Shown: one piece after another, positions 33,095 through 41,941 of the stretch
Layout of the letters: each line of letters opens with the position of its first letter
Numbering within the stretch: the first letter of the stretch is position 1
Assembly (NCBI GenBank): GCA_934725835.1
Contig: CAKVCR010000002.1
Span: forward strand, 1-56,707
Reading direction: 5' to 3'
Source of the DNA: an uncultured Odoribacter sp.
GTDB taxonomy: Bacteria > Bacteroidota > Bacteroidia > Bacteroidales > Marinifilaceae
Length of the DNA: 56,707 bases
Translations under genes and position numbers: made by a program
Notes under the pieces: generated by a model
Database searches by the model: none
What the model was told of the DNA's origin: nothing
Seen by the model: the letters and a program-made list of their open reading frames with translations, nothing else

Positions 33095-33355
33095 TCACTC
33101 TTCAGTTCTCTTCTTTCGCCGTGTGTTTTTCTTCTGAGGGATAGCCTCTGAATTTTCTGCGGTATCCATGTTGCTTTCTGTACTGGTGCTGGGAGTATCC
33201 GACCTTGCCATCAAGACAAGGTTCAGATACTCCTGCCCATGCTCAACACAGCAGGCAACATCCTGCCAACGGAATACGCCATCTACATGGCGCACCGTCT
33301 TACAGCATTCATATTCCTTCCCGCAGATTTTACAGATCTTTGTTCCGGTAGCCAT
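33095..33355 (-). CDS. Small zinc-finger protein
   Basis: 86 aa, AAGGTGG before the ATG. N-terminal CKICGKEYECCK plus later Cys/His residues (ACCVEHG) form a likely zinc site. The C-terminus is disordered and basic (KKNTRRKKRTEE), suggesting nucleic-acid contact. It follows the major tail protein. Function unknown. Confidence 0.7.
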   Translation of the reverse strand: MATGTKICKICGKEYECCKTVRHVDGVFRWQDVACCVEHGQEYLNLVLMARSDTPSTSTESNMDTAENSEAIPQKKNTRRKKRTEE

Positions 33356-33370
33356 TCAGACCACCTTCAA

Positions 33371-34159
33371 TCAAGCAGCGTCCTCAGCGCTCGCACCGTA
33401 AACGGTGTAAGTCCACAGATTTCCGCCAGCTCCGCAAGCGCCAGCCAGAGCCTCAGCCTCAAAAGCGTGGACGGTCTGGTTGTCACCCATCTCCAGGGAG
33501 AACTCGCCGCTGAAGTCAGCCTTGGGAATGAAGAACTGAATGTGATAAACATTGGCACACTTGTCCTCAGCCATAGCGTCGATGTACAGCGTACACTTGC
33601 TGGAATACACATCGCTGTCGTTGGACAGAACATCAGCGGTAATCTTCCGAGTGTAATGCACGACAATCTCAGTGCCGTCTTCCAGGCCAGTAAAACTCAA
33701 CTCCTTAGAGTCGGGCTTATACGCAAACTTACCGTCAGAAGTGGTGGCGTTCTGCTCCAGGACCTTACCTCTTGTACCATCAGCATTCCGCACGAATAGG
33801 TTGGTGATTTCTGCACCGGTAGTACCGACAGCCTTAAAGTTAGTAGTCGCTTTGTTGCCAGAAACAACCAGGTAATCTGTATGCAGCACTTCGGTTACAC
33901 CGTTGACGAACTTTCCGCCGGTCTGCATCTCCATCAGACCACCGGATACCATACCGTTGGTACCGCTGATGGTAACAGCCTTATTCCGCTTCAGCTTAGA
34001 CAGCTTGCGCCCCTGCTTACCAGTAATGTCGGTGGTGTCCTGAGTATTTGCGATAGTCGTATCCTGCAATTCATCCAGGGTAAACAGATACGCACCAGTA
34101 CCCAGGGCGAATGCGGTAATGGTCTCAAGACTGGTGATAGTGAGATCGTTAATATTCAT
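33371..34159 (-). CDS. Major tail (tube) protein
   Basis: 262 aa, AGGAGG before the ATG. Beta-rich sequence with KLSKLKRNKAVTISGTNGMV and an acidic/Gly-rich end, followed by a strong terminator as for highly expressed genes. Position between connectors and tape measure supports the tail-tube assignment. Confidence 0.82.
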   Translation of the reverse strand: MNINDLTITSLETITAFALGTGAYLFTLDELQDTTIANTQDTTDITGKQGRKLSKLKRNKAVTISGTNGMVSGGLMEMQTGGKFVNGVTEVLHTDYLVVSGNKATTNFKAVGTTGAEITNLFVRNADGTRGKVLEQNATTSDGKFAYKPDSKELSFTGLEDGTEIVVHYTRKITADVLSNDSDVYSSKCTLYIDAMAEDKCANVYHIQFFIPKADFSGEFSLEMGDNQTVHAFEAEALAGACGAGGNLWTYTVYGASAEDAA

Positions 34160-34177
34160 AACACATTCCTCCTATTG

Positions 34178-34891
34178 TTATTTGTGAACAAGCCAATTTA
34201 GTTCATCTTGGCTCAGCTCTTTTACGTTTACAGTGCCGGAGTAAACCCCGATCATTCTGTTGTCGTAATTAACTTTGTTTACAATCTGCCGAACGCACTC
34301 GTTGAACTGGTAGATTGTTATATTCCGGACGGATTCAAAGTCATATTTGAACTGCTCTGTGTTTACCATTGCAACAATGAGCTGCTCCAGTTGAGATACT
34401 TCCGTCCTTGGATGACGCTTCATTTTTTGACGCATACGCTCCAGCATATATTGTTTAGCGTCGTCATTTCCTGGCTTCTTACGATTCTTTTCCAGATGAT
34501 TGATTCTACGGAGGACAGAAGCGATTTGACTATGTTCCCGTCTGCCAATCTCAATCCCGGATTCCTGATTGTAAAGAACCAGTTTCTTGGTCTGGTTATT
34601 GACGCAAAGCTCAAATTCGCTCAGATTGATATCCTTGAGTACAAGGCTTGTATCAACCTTCTTCAACCCTTCTGACAGCATGATAAACAAGTCAAACGCA
34701 TTGATCGTTGTAAAGTCAATGCCCGCATCATCAAGCTGCACCATAAAATCAATTGGCATGGCCGTGAATGCGGAAACAACATCGTTGTACAAATCCTCGT
34801 TGTCTAGGATTTGTCCAACAGTTGGTATCACAACACTGATCGAATCGGTCACTGGATAATCTCGCCGATATAATAAATTCTCAGTTGCCAT
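34178..34891 (-). CDS. Conserved tail/neck-region protein
   Basis: 237 aa. Helical protein with a basic middle (RRINHLEKNRKKPGND; RMRQKMKRHPRTE). Start and upstream stop share TAATG. It sits between tail-terminator-like and tail-tube genes. No family recognised. Confidence 0.6.
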   Translation of the reverse strand: MATENLLYRRDYPVTDSISVVIPTVGQILDNEDLYNDVVSAFTAMPIDFMVQLDDAGIDFTTINAFDLFIMLSEGLKKVDTSLVLKDINLSEFELCVNNQTKKLVLYNQESGIEIGRREHSQIASVLRRINHLEKNRKKPGNDDAKQYMLERMRQKMKRHPRTEVSQLEQLIVAMVNTEQFKYDFESVRNITIYQFNECVRQIVNKVNYDNRMIGVYSGTVNVKELSQDELNWLVHK

Positions 34892-35391
34892 TATCCCGTC
34901 TTCCTATTTGCTGGCACATGTTTTGTGCCGTCATACTGACGATTGAAATCTGTGGCGGTAAATGTGAGCAGTTTTCCATTGTACGCAGTCATGGGAGAAA
35001 ACCTCTTTGCGGAGTACAGATCGAGTTCACCGAGCCCGTATTCTCTGCTGCCGTTTATCTTTTTACAGATCTCAGAGCAGAGCTTGTCCGTCCGAACACC
35101 CTCGCCATTTTCCAACCGCATTTTGCTTTTGTGTGTAAACACCCAGATATACAGTGTTGGCAGATAGAATGTCTTATTCGCAACTTTTTGAATATCCACT
35201 TCAAAGCAGATATATGTACAGGCATGTTCCACGGTTTCCGGAATAAATTCGTATGGGAACACATTCTGATAAGCAAGACAGGCTGCGTCTTTCAAATCAA
35301 CGGTTTCATCAATGAGCTTTACAATGGATTCTGTTGTGAGGAGATCTTCCATCAGCTGATTCTTATAGTCATAGAATTCTTCCAGCTGCAT
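34891..35391 (-). CDS. Tail-terminator/neck-like protein
   Basis: 166 aa from ATG 35391, overlapping the end of the connector exon 2; an in-frame start at 35400 is also possible. Mixed alpha/beta with LYIWVFTHKSKMRLENGEG, a pattern like small tail-completion or terminator proteins that cap the tube. Assigned from position and size. Confidence 0.6.
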   Translation of the reverse strand: MQLEEFYDYKNQLMEDLLTTESIVKLIDETVDLKDAACLAYQNVFPYEFIPETVEHACTYICFEVDIQKVANKTFYLPTLYIWVFTHKSKMRLENGEGVRTDKLCSEICKKINGSREYGLGELDLYSAKRFSPMTAYNGKLLTFTATDFNRQYDGTKHVPANRKTG

Positions 35392-35778
35392 TACAACCAC
35401 CCCTTCTTATTCGTAGTGGCACTGCTGTCGTCAGATTCCGTGTCATCACCTTTGGTATTTTCCTTTGGAAAATACTTATAGTAATCTGCAATCCCAAGTT
35501 CGGTGTTATCGTTGTCCGTTGAATTTGCTTCCTTTAAGACGAATACATAAATGCCTTCATTGTTATAGTGCCATCCGACACGGAGTGGTTTAGACAGCGA
35601 GTAGGAAAGTTTTTCCTCTGAGTCGTAATCGTCAATCAAGAATCTGGACTCACGCCCGAACTTTACAGTATCGGCATTCTTTGAGATTGTCATAGAGATA
35701 CGAGCATCGCCGCGAGTAGTGATGAAATCTCTATCCTCCAGGTCGCCGGTCATATCTATTGTGTTATTGTGTAAAAGA
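35391..35778 (-). CDS. Head-tail connector/minor structural protein, exon 2
   Basis: 3' exon of a gene split by a group I intron. The frame is open further left in the intron to 35879, but reading it from there gives homing-endonuclease overlap, not protein start. From T35778 it continues in frame with exon 1 as ...VWRI-LLHNNTIDMTGD, giving a 274-aa product. The exon is beta-rich (WHYNNEGIYVFVLKEAN) with an acidic tail. Confidence 0.75.
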
Positions 35779-36393
35779 CCATTTGTAACCGCCAGATGTC
35801 TGGCGTTTATTTGTACAGCACTGTGAGATGTGAGAATGAGAAATACCTGTTTCGGATTCAGCTTCATAGGCGGACGCAAAAGACCTAATCAATTCTCCAT
35901 CTATGGAGAACATTGAAACTGGTTTGCTGTTTCCGATTCCAATCTTTCGCTTATGCTCGCTTGATAATCTGCGATTGTGCATAGCTTCAGACTTTCGCTT
36001 CCGCGTTTCCTCCGATAGATTTTCTCGCATTCTGGACGCAGACAGCTTTCTCCTAGTTTCCTCCGACGGATGGCAACCAGGTGTGCCTTCGCCGCCAGAA
36101 GTCATATTGTAGCCATAGCTCCCGTCCTGTGTGTTCAAAAGAGAAATCAGTTCAGATTCTTTTGATTTTGCTTCATCCTCTGTTAACCCGTCAAACAGCA
36201 CTTCATGAATAAAGCCATCCCATCCATACTTTTTGATAGCGGAGAAGAATCTTGGATTGCCTTTGTATCCTCTGCCTTCGCACCATCTTTGCTCAACCCT
36301 ATCTCTGGATGTGATACCGACATATTTCTTGTCATTTGCTTTATTTGTATGTAAGTATACTTTCCACGTCTTTGGTTCACTTTTTATTTCCAT
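35764..36393 (-). CDS. GIY-YIG homing endonuclease with NUMOD motifs
   Basis: 209 aa from ATG 36393 (weak GAG-rich site; ATG 36429 is an alternative, but its upstream GGAG is sequestered in a GGAGTT/GAACTCC hairpin). The GIY-YIG core reads KVYLHTNKANDKKYVGIT with the conserved Arg/Glu region downstream. NUMOD3-type repeats (HPSEETRRKLSASRM, LSSEHKRKIGIG) and a NUMOD1-like end (SIDGELIRSFASAYEA) bind DNA. It lies within a group I intron and its last codons overlap the proposed 3' splice site. It would cleave intronless alleles and spread the intron. Confidence 0.93.
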   Translation of the reverse strand: MEIKSEPKTWKVYLHTNKANDKKYVGITSRDRVEQRWCEGRGYKGNPRFFSAIKKYGWDGFIHEVLFDGLTEDEAKSKESELISLLNTQDGSYGYNMTSGGEGTPGCHPSEETRRKLSASRMRENLSEETRKRKSEAMHNRRLSSEHKRKIGIGNSKPVSMFSIDGELIRSFASAYEAESETGISHSHISQCCTNKRQTSGGYKWSFTQ

Positions 36394-36714
36394 TACCTCA
36401 CTCACATTGTCTAATTGTCTTTCACACATTGGAGTTCGCTAAACTCCGCTCTGCTCTTTCAGCAGAGTACAGACTATATCTTCACCATACCAATTTCTTG
36501 GCTTAGGGTCTCCCACTTTGAAGCCGCTTGGCTTCTACTCCCACGTCCGGGATAGTCGTTGAACCTTCCTCTGTTCGAGGCTTGGCTGCTGATTGCCCAA
36601 TCAATGCTATTTTCAAACCGTCACACTTGGCTGTGTTTCAAACCTATGTTGTGGTTAGCATTGCTCTGAGGGTGTTCCAGCAATTCAGGAGATTCTTTTT
36701 ACGCACCGTTTCCA
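35779..36714 (-). ncRNA. Group I intron with homing endonuclease
   Basis: About 936 nt. P1: exon GCGCAT (36720-36715) pairs with GTGCGT (36706-36701), with the diagnostic U.G at the 5' splice site. The R region is GGTTCAACGACTATCCC at 36549-36565 and the S region AAGATATAGTCT at 36470-36481, giving P7 GACTA/TAGTC as in classic phage group I introns. The intron ends in G35779, and splicing there restores the frame of the connector protein. The endonuclease gene lies downstream of S, in the 3' part. Confidence 0.9.
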
Positions 36715-37151
36715 ATGCGCCAAACTATTGTGTACCGGCGAGTACACGTTAATTTCGTTCCGTCGTCAATAATGCACCATTGCTCATGGATCTCCGCATT
36801 CTTATCGATCCATCGCAGCAAATAGTTACACTGTTCCATCTTGCACTTCGTATATAGTTCAGTGGCAGCATCCTTCTCTGTAACAATCCAGTGATTGTCA
36901 GCCCACTCAATCATTGCTCCGCAAGCAATTGTTTCTCCCGGCATGGAGATAATAGTTTTCTCGTTCAGATTATCAGAACTTAAAATAGATACCTGCTGCT
37001 CCTCACCGTTAACGACTGCTGTGAAGTAAGAAAGACTCCTGGCAGTTTTTGAATTGAGAAGACGTATCTCACGTTTCTTTGCCGCCTCTCGCATACTAGC
37101 GCCATGAGCTTCGATTCGATCCTGGTATACGCTCCACGCATCTACGGGCAT
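36715..37151 (-). CDS. Head-tail connector/minor structural protein, exon 1
   Basis: 437 nt of coding sequence from ATG 37151 (GGAGG 7 nt upstream). Without splicing it would end 5 codons into the intron at 36699. It contains MEQCNYLLRWIDKNAEIHEQ and TRRYTIVW, a motif layout seen in siphophage neck/connector proteins. Joined with exon 2 it gives 274 aa. Confidence 0.78.
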
Positions 37152-37153
37152 AG

Positions 37154-37483
37154 TCACACCTCCGCAGGATACTTGTCTGCTATTTTGTTGCAGATCCTGA
37201 TGGCACGGAAAACTTCTCTGCGAACCTCTGCAATGTCGCAATCTGGATTATCGATGAAATACTGTAAGATAGAAAGCAATGTCATATAGGAAGGATCGTT
37301 CTTGATATCTTCCAACAGCCCGCCGCATCCGAGCATCTCTGCTTTAAGACTTTCCAGATATACACCGATTGTCTGTTCACCATTCTCTCGAATCGGGAGT
37401 ATCTTGAAATAACAATTTACAAGAGAATGAAAGTAATTATTGACAAGTCTGTTCGGTAGCCGATCATATTTGATGTAACTCAT
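37154..37483 (-). CDS. Neck-region protein
   Basis: 109 aa, overlapping the upstream stop (ATGA). Helical; LVNNYFHSLVNCYFKILPIRENGE then VYLESLKAEMLGCGGL. Position suggests a head-completion or neck component. No family recognised. Confidence 0.62.
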   Translation of the reverse strand: MSYIKYDRLPNRLVNNYFHSLVNCYFKILPIRENGEQTIGVYLESLKAEMLGCGGLLEDIKNDPSYMTLLSILQYFIDNPDCDIAEVRREVFRAIRICNKIADKYPAEV

Positions 37484-37950
37484 AAATGCAGCTCCGTCAG
37501 GTCGTTGTGATTAAAGCTATATTCTCTAATCATTTGCGTATAATCCCTCTGTGCGTTCTGGTACGCGCTCCCGACACGCGCAAGCATTTCAGAAGGGGAG
37601 TATGTTGTAAAATCCCGTGTGTTCAAAACAGACTCCAGCAGTTCTTGCTTATAAAGATACGGCTTGAGCCACTGCACAACCATTCCCTCAGAAACGATAT
37701 CAAGAATCTCGTCGATATCTTCGACAGGGATATCCAGATCGAATGTGCGTTGTTCATCTGTTTCGGAACCAACCAGGTCATAGACACACGTTTTATTGAA
37801 TGAAGTGATAGCACGCTTCATATAACCATCGATAATCGCAGTCCTGTTTTCGTCAGGAATACTTAAAAATTCGTACTCTGTGATTTTCGACAGGAAGGCA
37901 CCGGTAAACATATCGTATGAAATACTCACTGGCCTCACCTGGTCTTTCAT
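37480..37950 (-). CDS. Head-tail adaptor (gp6-like connector)
   Basis: 156 aa. Helical protein with VVQWLKPYLYKQELLESVLN and YQNAQRDYTQMIREYSFN, the pattern of gp6/gp15-type connector proteins that form the ring under the portal. Start and stop overlaps on both sides indicate a tightly coupled operon. Confidence 0.72.
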   Translation of the reverse strand: MKDQVRPVSISYDMFTGAFLSKITEYEFLSIPDENRTAIIDGYMKRAITSFNKTCVYDLVGSETDEQRTFDLDIPVEDIDEILDIVSEGMVVQWLKPYLYKQELLESVLNTRDFTTYSPSEMLARVGSAYQNAQRDYTQMIREYSFNHNDLTELHL

Positions 37951-38519
37951 CCAATGCGATCAACCAATGCGATACCGAGTCCCTTTTCGAGCACTTCAAT
38001 CACGGACAGAGAATCAATCTCCTTGCTCCGAATCATCTCCATAGCGCGGTAAGCGACAGTGCGCTTCTGACCGTTGGTAAGTGTAGTCAGCTCTGCAGCA
38101 ATCTGCTCCGGTGTTTTCTTGAACAAAGCGTCAACACCCTCCAGGTTGATGATATTGTTATAGAAAGCTCTGACACCCAGAAAATCGATGACCCAATCGA
38201 ATTCGTCATCGAACACGAACCAGTTATGATCGAAAAATTTCTTGGAGGTGTTACGCGCATTTCGTAGCTCCATCAACTGAATATCCTGTTCATCGCCATA
38301 GTGTTCCCAGAGAAACTTTTCGCCGGTACGTTTGCTTGTATAAACGAGCTGCCCGGGATAACCGTTCCGCACGGTAATGTATTGATTCATGTCAACATTC
38401 TTTGCGGTGTAAGTAGCCTGCTTGCTTTCCTTTGACGCACTCTGCGTTTTGCGAGTCCTTTTTGGAGCACTCTTTACAGCAGTTTCTGTATTCACTTCCG
38501 TACTCATTTCTGTACTCAT
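37947..38519 (-). CDS. Head-region protein with basic disordered N-terminus
   Basis: 190 aa from ATG 38519 (AAAGGAG 5 nt upstream). The first about 45 residues are Lys/Thr/Ser-rich (APKRTRKTQSASKESKQ), then a globular domain with ITVRNGYPGQLVYTSKRTGE and a helical C-terminus. It lies directly after the capsid gene. Similar proteins occur in other Firmicutes siphophages, function not established. Confidence 0.65.
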   Translation of the reverse strand: MSTEMSTEVNTETAVKSAPKRTRKTQSASKESKQATYTAKNVDMNQYITVRNGYPGQLVYTSKRTGEKFLWEHYGDEQDIQLMELRNARNTSKKFFDHNWFVFDDEFDWVIDFLGVRAFYNNIINLEGVDALFKKTPEQIAAELTTLTNGQKRTVAYRAMEMIRSKEIDSLSVIEVLEKGLGIALVDRIG

Positions 38520-38540
38520 ATTATCTCCTTTCATTCATAA

Positions 38541-38566
38541 AGCCGGAGAGGTTACACTCTCCGGCT
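38541..38566 (-). terminator. Terminator after the major capsid gene
   Basis: 10-bp perfect stem AGCCGGAGAG / CTCTCCGGCT, short T-run (TTTATG) in the sense strand. Probably partial, raising capsid mRNA relative to downstream neck genes. Confidence 0.75.
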
Positions 38567-38582
38567 ATGCAGAGTCTATGTA

Positions 38583-39587
38583 TTAGGTAAACTCGTAACG
38601 GCCAACGCCGGCAGATTTACCGGCCAGAACGATACCCATACCGTACTTCTCACCATACAGGTACTCCTGGGTGAAGTCGGGGTTGGTCATAGGATCGCCC
38701 ATCAGAACAATGGGGTTGCCCTCGTAAACGACCTTGATGGGCTTCTCGTTACCGGCGATGATGGTCAGCACATCGTCGTCCAGGACAAACTCGGTGCTGT
38801 TCACCTTATGACGCTGAGGCGCAGCGACAACGGGAGTACCGAAGAAAGTGCCGACGTAACCCAGCTTGTGCCACTCTTCCTTAGCACCATCAGACATGAT
38901 GGACTCCTTCAGAGGACGCAGAGCCTTCTTGGTACCGACAATGGTAGTCTTCTGTCCACCGGCAGAGGCCTCGACGTGCGCGATCAGATCCAGCAGAGCA
39001 TCCTCGTCGTAGTCACCGGCGACAGGGAAGTAGACAGTGCCACCCATCTGATCGGCGGTAGCGCCAGACCACAGGGTGTACATATCGTTCAGCAGCTTCT
39101 GCTTAAAGGACTCCGCTACCTTCGTGATGAACTGGTTAAAGTCAACACGACCAGACAGAACACGGTTCATCTCCTCATAGATCCGAACAGTCTTCAGACT
39201 GGTGGGGATAGTGGTCTCAGTGGAGCCACCCAGCCGCTGACGCCGGATACCCTGAGTACCATCGGCAGCCTCGGACACGACGAACACACTGTTGTCCTCG
39301 ACAATGAAAACGGGGGAGTCACCCTCAGCGACATTTCGCATCTCAGCCAGAGCATTGAAATACTCATCACCCTGCAGACCCTCAACGACGGTCTTGGACA
39401 GGATAGTTTCAATCAGAGTAAACAAACCCTGACACTTACCGTCCCGAATATCCTTGTAATCCAGGTAAGTCTTGCCATTGTTCTTCTCAATCAGAGCCTG
39501 ACGCAGGACATCCTGAGACTGAGCAACGCTATACTTTTCAACCCTGCCATGATAGGCATCGATAGCAAGCTTTACAATTTCATTCAT
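38583..39587 (-). CDS. Major capsid protein (HK97-fold)
   Basis: 334 aa from ATG 39587 with AAGGAGG 7 nt upstream. The C-terminal FFGTPVVAAPQRHKVN and YGEKYGMGIVLAGKSAGVGRY are typical of HK97-type capsids, and the order protease/scaffold, decoration, capsid fits. The GC-rich, strongly biased codons suggest high expression. Forms the procapsid shell. Confidence 0.9.
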   Translation of the reverse strand: MNEIVKLAIDAYHGRVEKYSVAQSQDVLRQALIEKNNGKTYLDYKDIRDGKCQGLFTLIETILSKTVVEGLQGDEYFNALAEMRNVAEGDSPVFIVEDNSVFVVSEAADGTQGIRRQRLGGSTETTIPTSLKTVRIYEEMNRVLSGRVDFNQFITKVAESFKQKLLNDMYTLWSGATADQMGGTVYFPVAGDYDEDALLDLIAHVEASAGGQKTTIVGTKKALRPLKESIMSDGAKEEWHKLGYVGTFFGTPVVAAPQRHKVNSTEFVLDDDVLTIIAGNEKPIKVVYEGNPIVLMGDPMTNPDFTQEYLYGEKYGMGIVLAGKSAGVGRYEFT

Positions 39588-39617
39588 TGCTAATTCCTCC
39601 TTCTGTATTTGATACAC

Positions 39618-40136
39618 TTACTTAACCAGAATGACGAAGTAAGTGTAGAGACCTGCGGTTTCCACATCCAGAATGGTGCCAACCTGAGTGGAGCCGCCAG
39701 TCAGGGAAGCAACAACCTTCATCTTATTACCGGACTGCAGCTCGACAATCTTGCCCTTGGCATTGGACGCATTGAAGCTGCCAAGATCCAGAGCCGCATC
39801 GGTTACACCGAACACATTGCCGGAACGCAGACGATAACCACGAGCTGCCTTACCGGCAACATTATAGAAATCGGACAGGTTGCGCAGCCGCTCATCATAC
39901 ATAACCTCGGGAGAAGCAATCAGAACTACCTCGTTCAGATCGGTGTCAGCAGCAACGTTACTGCCCACAAAAATCTCCCGCTCGTCCTTCATCAGAGAGC
40001 CAACCTTCAGAACACAACCGTTATCAATATCGGTAGGGGTCTGGCCGTTTGCGCCCATATACTTGACAGACACAAGGTCAGCACGAACATCCGTACCGCT
40101 CATCAGATCGGTACGTACAACAGCATGAATAGCCAT
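39618..40136 (-). CDS. Capsid decoration/head-associated protein
   Basis: 172 aa, AGGAGG before the ATG. Beta-rich protein (GCVLKVGSLMKDEREIFVG; GTILDVETAGLYTYFVI) between protease/scaffold and capsid genes, the site of decoration proteins. Codon use matches the capsid gene. Confidence 0.72.
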   Translation of the reverse strand: MAIHAVVRTDLMSGTDVRADLVSVKYMGANGQTPTDIDNGCVLKVGSLMKDEREIFVGSNVAADTDLNEVVLIASPEVMYDERLRNLSDFYNVAGKAARGYRLRSGNVFGVTDAALDLGSFNASNAKGKIVELQSGNKMKVVASLTGGSTQVGTILDVETAGLYTYFVILVK

Positions 40137-40157
40137 AGCTTTTACCTCCTATAAAAA

Positions 40158-41693
40158 TTAGTGACCGTATTTAACGAACAATCCGTCATACGGTTCTTTC
40201 TCGCCATCAGCGTGAGTGACAGCATCGATTGGAATCCTGGGAGTCGCAGATACCATTGAGAACGTCACGCTCTGATCGTTTTCAGCATCCATGCGCCCCT
40301 TAATTGCGAAGCACTTTTCCTCAATCTGCTCGGTTGTAAGGCCGTCACAATTAGCCTTTAGGTTCTCAAAAGCCTCAACACCGCTGAGTTTCTCAAACCG
40401 CTCAAAGATAGAATCCCGCGCTGCCTGCTCCTGAGCGGACTCGATATCAGACTTGTACTTTCGCAAACCAGCAACTTCATCCTCCAGCTGCGCATAGCTC
40501 TCAGTCTTCTCTCCGAGCATGGACTCATAGTTGTCCCTACTCTCGACAGCCTTCCGATAGGCTTCGGCCATCAGTGCGTAGTCGGATTCAAAAGGAGAAA
40601 CTTGAGAATCACCATCTTCAAAATCAGCGATTACATATTTCTTGCGTTGCCTCTGAGAGAAATCAATTGTGATTGCGTCGCCTTTCATTTCGTACTTAAA
40701 GCCGTACATCAGCCAGTCTTCACGATCCCAGCAGTAAACCTCGTGAGCCTCAAAGTCACAGTCGATATAGCAATACCGATCACATTCGCCCCACTCACGC
40801 ATAACTTTCTGCTCGCCGAGTACACGATAAATTTCGTCGATAATGTTACCGGTCAATGCAAAGTTTCCTTCACTAATTGACTCCTGCTTCATCTCTTCAA
40901 ACTTCTGAGTCAGCTCCTCAATGGAAAGCGCATTCAGATCAAAATCGAGAGTATCGATATCAATTCCATACTTCTTCGCCAGTTCAATCTTCTCGTCCAA
41001 TACTTCCTCTCCTCCTTCCGTATCGTTTTTAGTTTTATCTACAGCCCTACCTTGGGCTTCGATACTGTGATATGTATCCTTTAGATCCTGCATCATCGCT
41101 GACATACTCCGCTTAAACTTGCTTGCAGAAAAAACTTCAAGTGCGGATGATTCAAAACATGGTTCAACATCATCCCCAAGCAAAGCGAATGCCGTAAACT
41201 CAAAATCATGAATGTGATAAATACCATCAATTATTTCACCATTCTTTACAGATACCTCCATAGAATGTTTGACGATACCGTCACTCTTGATCTTTTCGTA
41301 TGCTGCCTGTCTTTTCCAAAGCAGGACATCGGCGTACAGATATTCATGTGACACACCGTTTTCATCTTCAGCCCAGTCGAACCAGACTCTGCTGGACTCT
41401 GGGATAACGCCGACCGGTTCTGTAGCGTTAATAATTCGCACGTTATCGTTGGAATCACGCACAACTTTCATATCGTGTCCACCGAAAGAACCGGATTCGA
41501 TGTCGTAGTTCACAACGATTGGGCAGTTGTAAATCGTTTTCAGATTTCTTTCGATATCTTCCTTTGAGAAAAAGGACTGATTCCGATTTTTACCCGTGTA
41601 GCAAATCCGCAGAATACCAGAATCGAATGACGAATTGAGTTCACACAAATTGGTTAGCGATGATGCAAACGACATATGTAGTGTGTTTTCCAT
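40158..41693 (-). CDS. Prohead protease-scaffold fusion
   Basis: 511 aa from ATG 41693 (GGAGG 5 nt upstream; a TTG at 41705 is in the same frame). Residues about 20-190 resemble a capsid maturation protease, with FGGHDMKVV and VKHSMEVSV as candidate His/Ser sites and HDFEFTAFALLG after them. The C-terminal half holds an acidic domain and a coiled coil (YAQLEDEVAGLRKYKSDIES) as in scaffolds. A fused protease-scaffold is common in siphophages. Confidence 0.82.
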   Translation of the reverse strand: MENTLHMSFASSLTNLCELNSSFDSGILRICYTGKNRNQSFFSKEDIERNLKTIYNCPIVVNYDIESGSFGGHDMKVVRDSNDNVRIINATEPVGVIPESSRVWFDWAEDENGVSHEYLYADVLLWKRQAAYEKIKSDGIVKHSMEVSVKNGEIIDGIYHIHDFEFTAFALLGDDVEPCFESSALEVFSASKFKRSMSAMMQDLKDTYHSIEAQGRAVDKTKNDTEGGEEVLDEKIELAKKYGIDIDTLDFDLNALSIEELTQKFEEMKQESISEGNFALTGNIIDEIYRVLGEQKVMREWGECDRYCYIDCDFEAHEVYCWDREDWLMYGFKYEMKGDAITIDFSQRQRKKYVIADFEDGDSQVSPFESDYALMAEAYRKAVESRDNYESMLGEKTESYAQLEDEVAGLRKYKSDIESAQEQAARDSIFERFEKLSGVEAFENLKANCDGLTTEQIEEKCFAIKGRMDAENDQSVTFSMVSATPRIPIDAVTHADGEKEPYDGLFVKYGH

Positions 41694-41712
41694 CCTAACC
41701 TCCAATAGAAAA

Positions 41713-41733
41713 GCCGCTCATATACTGAGCGGC
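41713..41733 (-). terminator. Hairpin upstream of protease-scaffold
   Basis: 7-bp stem GCCGCTC / GAGCGGC followed by TTTTC in the sense strand, between the 66-aa gene and the protease gene. Confidence 0.7.
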
Positions 41734-41740
41734 GTAAGTT

Positions 41741-41941
41741 TTAGAACATCAACGTATCGGAAAGACAATATGTCATATCCGTCTCCAAAGAAAAGTCGTG
41801 TCGATTCTCATTTGGATACAAGAAGATGAATATGTTGTGCCTGATGTCTTCCTTTAGAGCTGTATACCCGAGCGACAACATTGTTTCGTAATCTTTCTTG
41901 CTGAAAACGTAGATGAACTTTTTACTTTCTGGGTTATTCAT
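41741..41941 (-). CDS. 66-aa protein after portal
   Basis: Starts at ATG 41941, overlapping the portal stop (ATGAATAA), with GGAGGAG inside the portal 3' end as ribosome site. The longer frame to 42097 is a shadow of portal. Contains KFIYVFSKKDYETMLSLGY; no family recognised. Small genes at this position recur in related phages. Confidence 0.68.
   Translation of the reverse strand: MNNPESKKFIYVFSKKDYETMLSLGYTALKEDIRHNIFIFLYPNENRHDFSLETDMTYCLSDTLMF

Noticed and set aside
35779..36714. Simple insertion sequence splitting the connector gene
   Set aside because: No transposase or terminal repeats; P1/P7 elements and a GIY-YIG gene identify a group I intron.
38808..39593. 261-aa frame antisense to the capsid gene
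   Set aside because: A shadow of a highly biased gene on the other strand; no ribosome site and no recognised domain.
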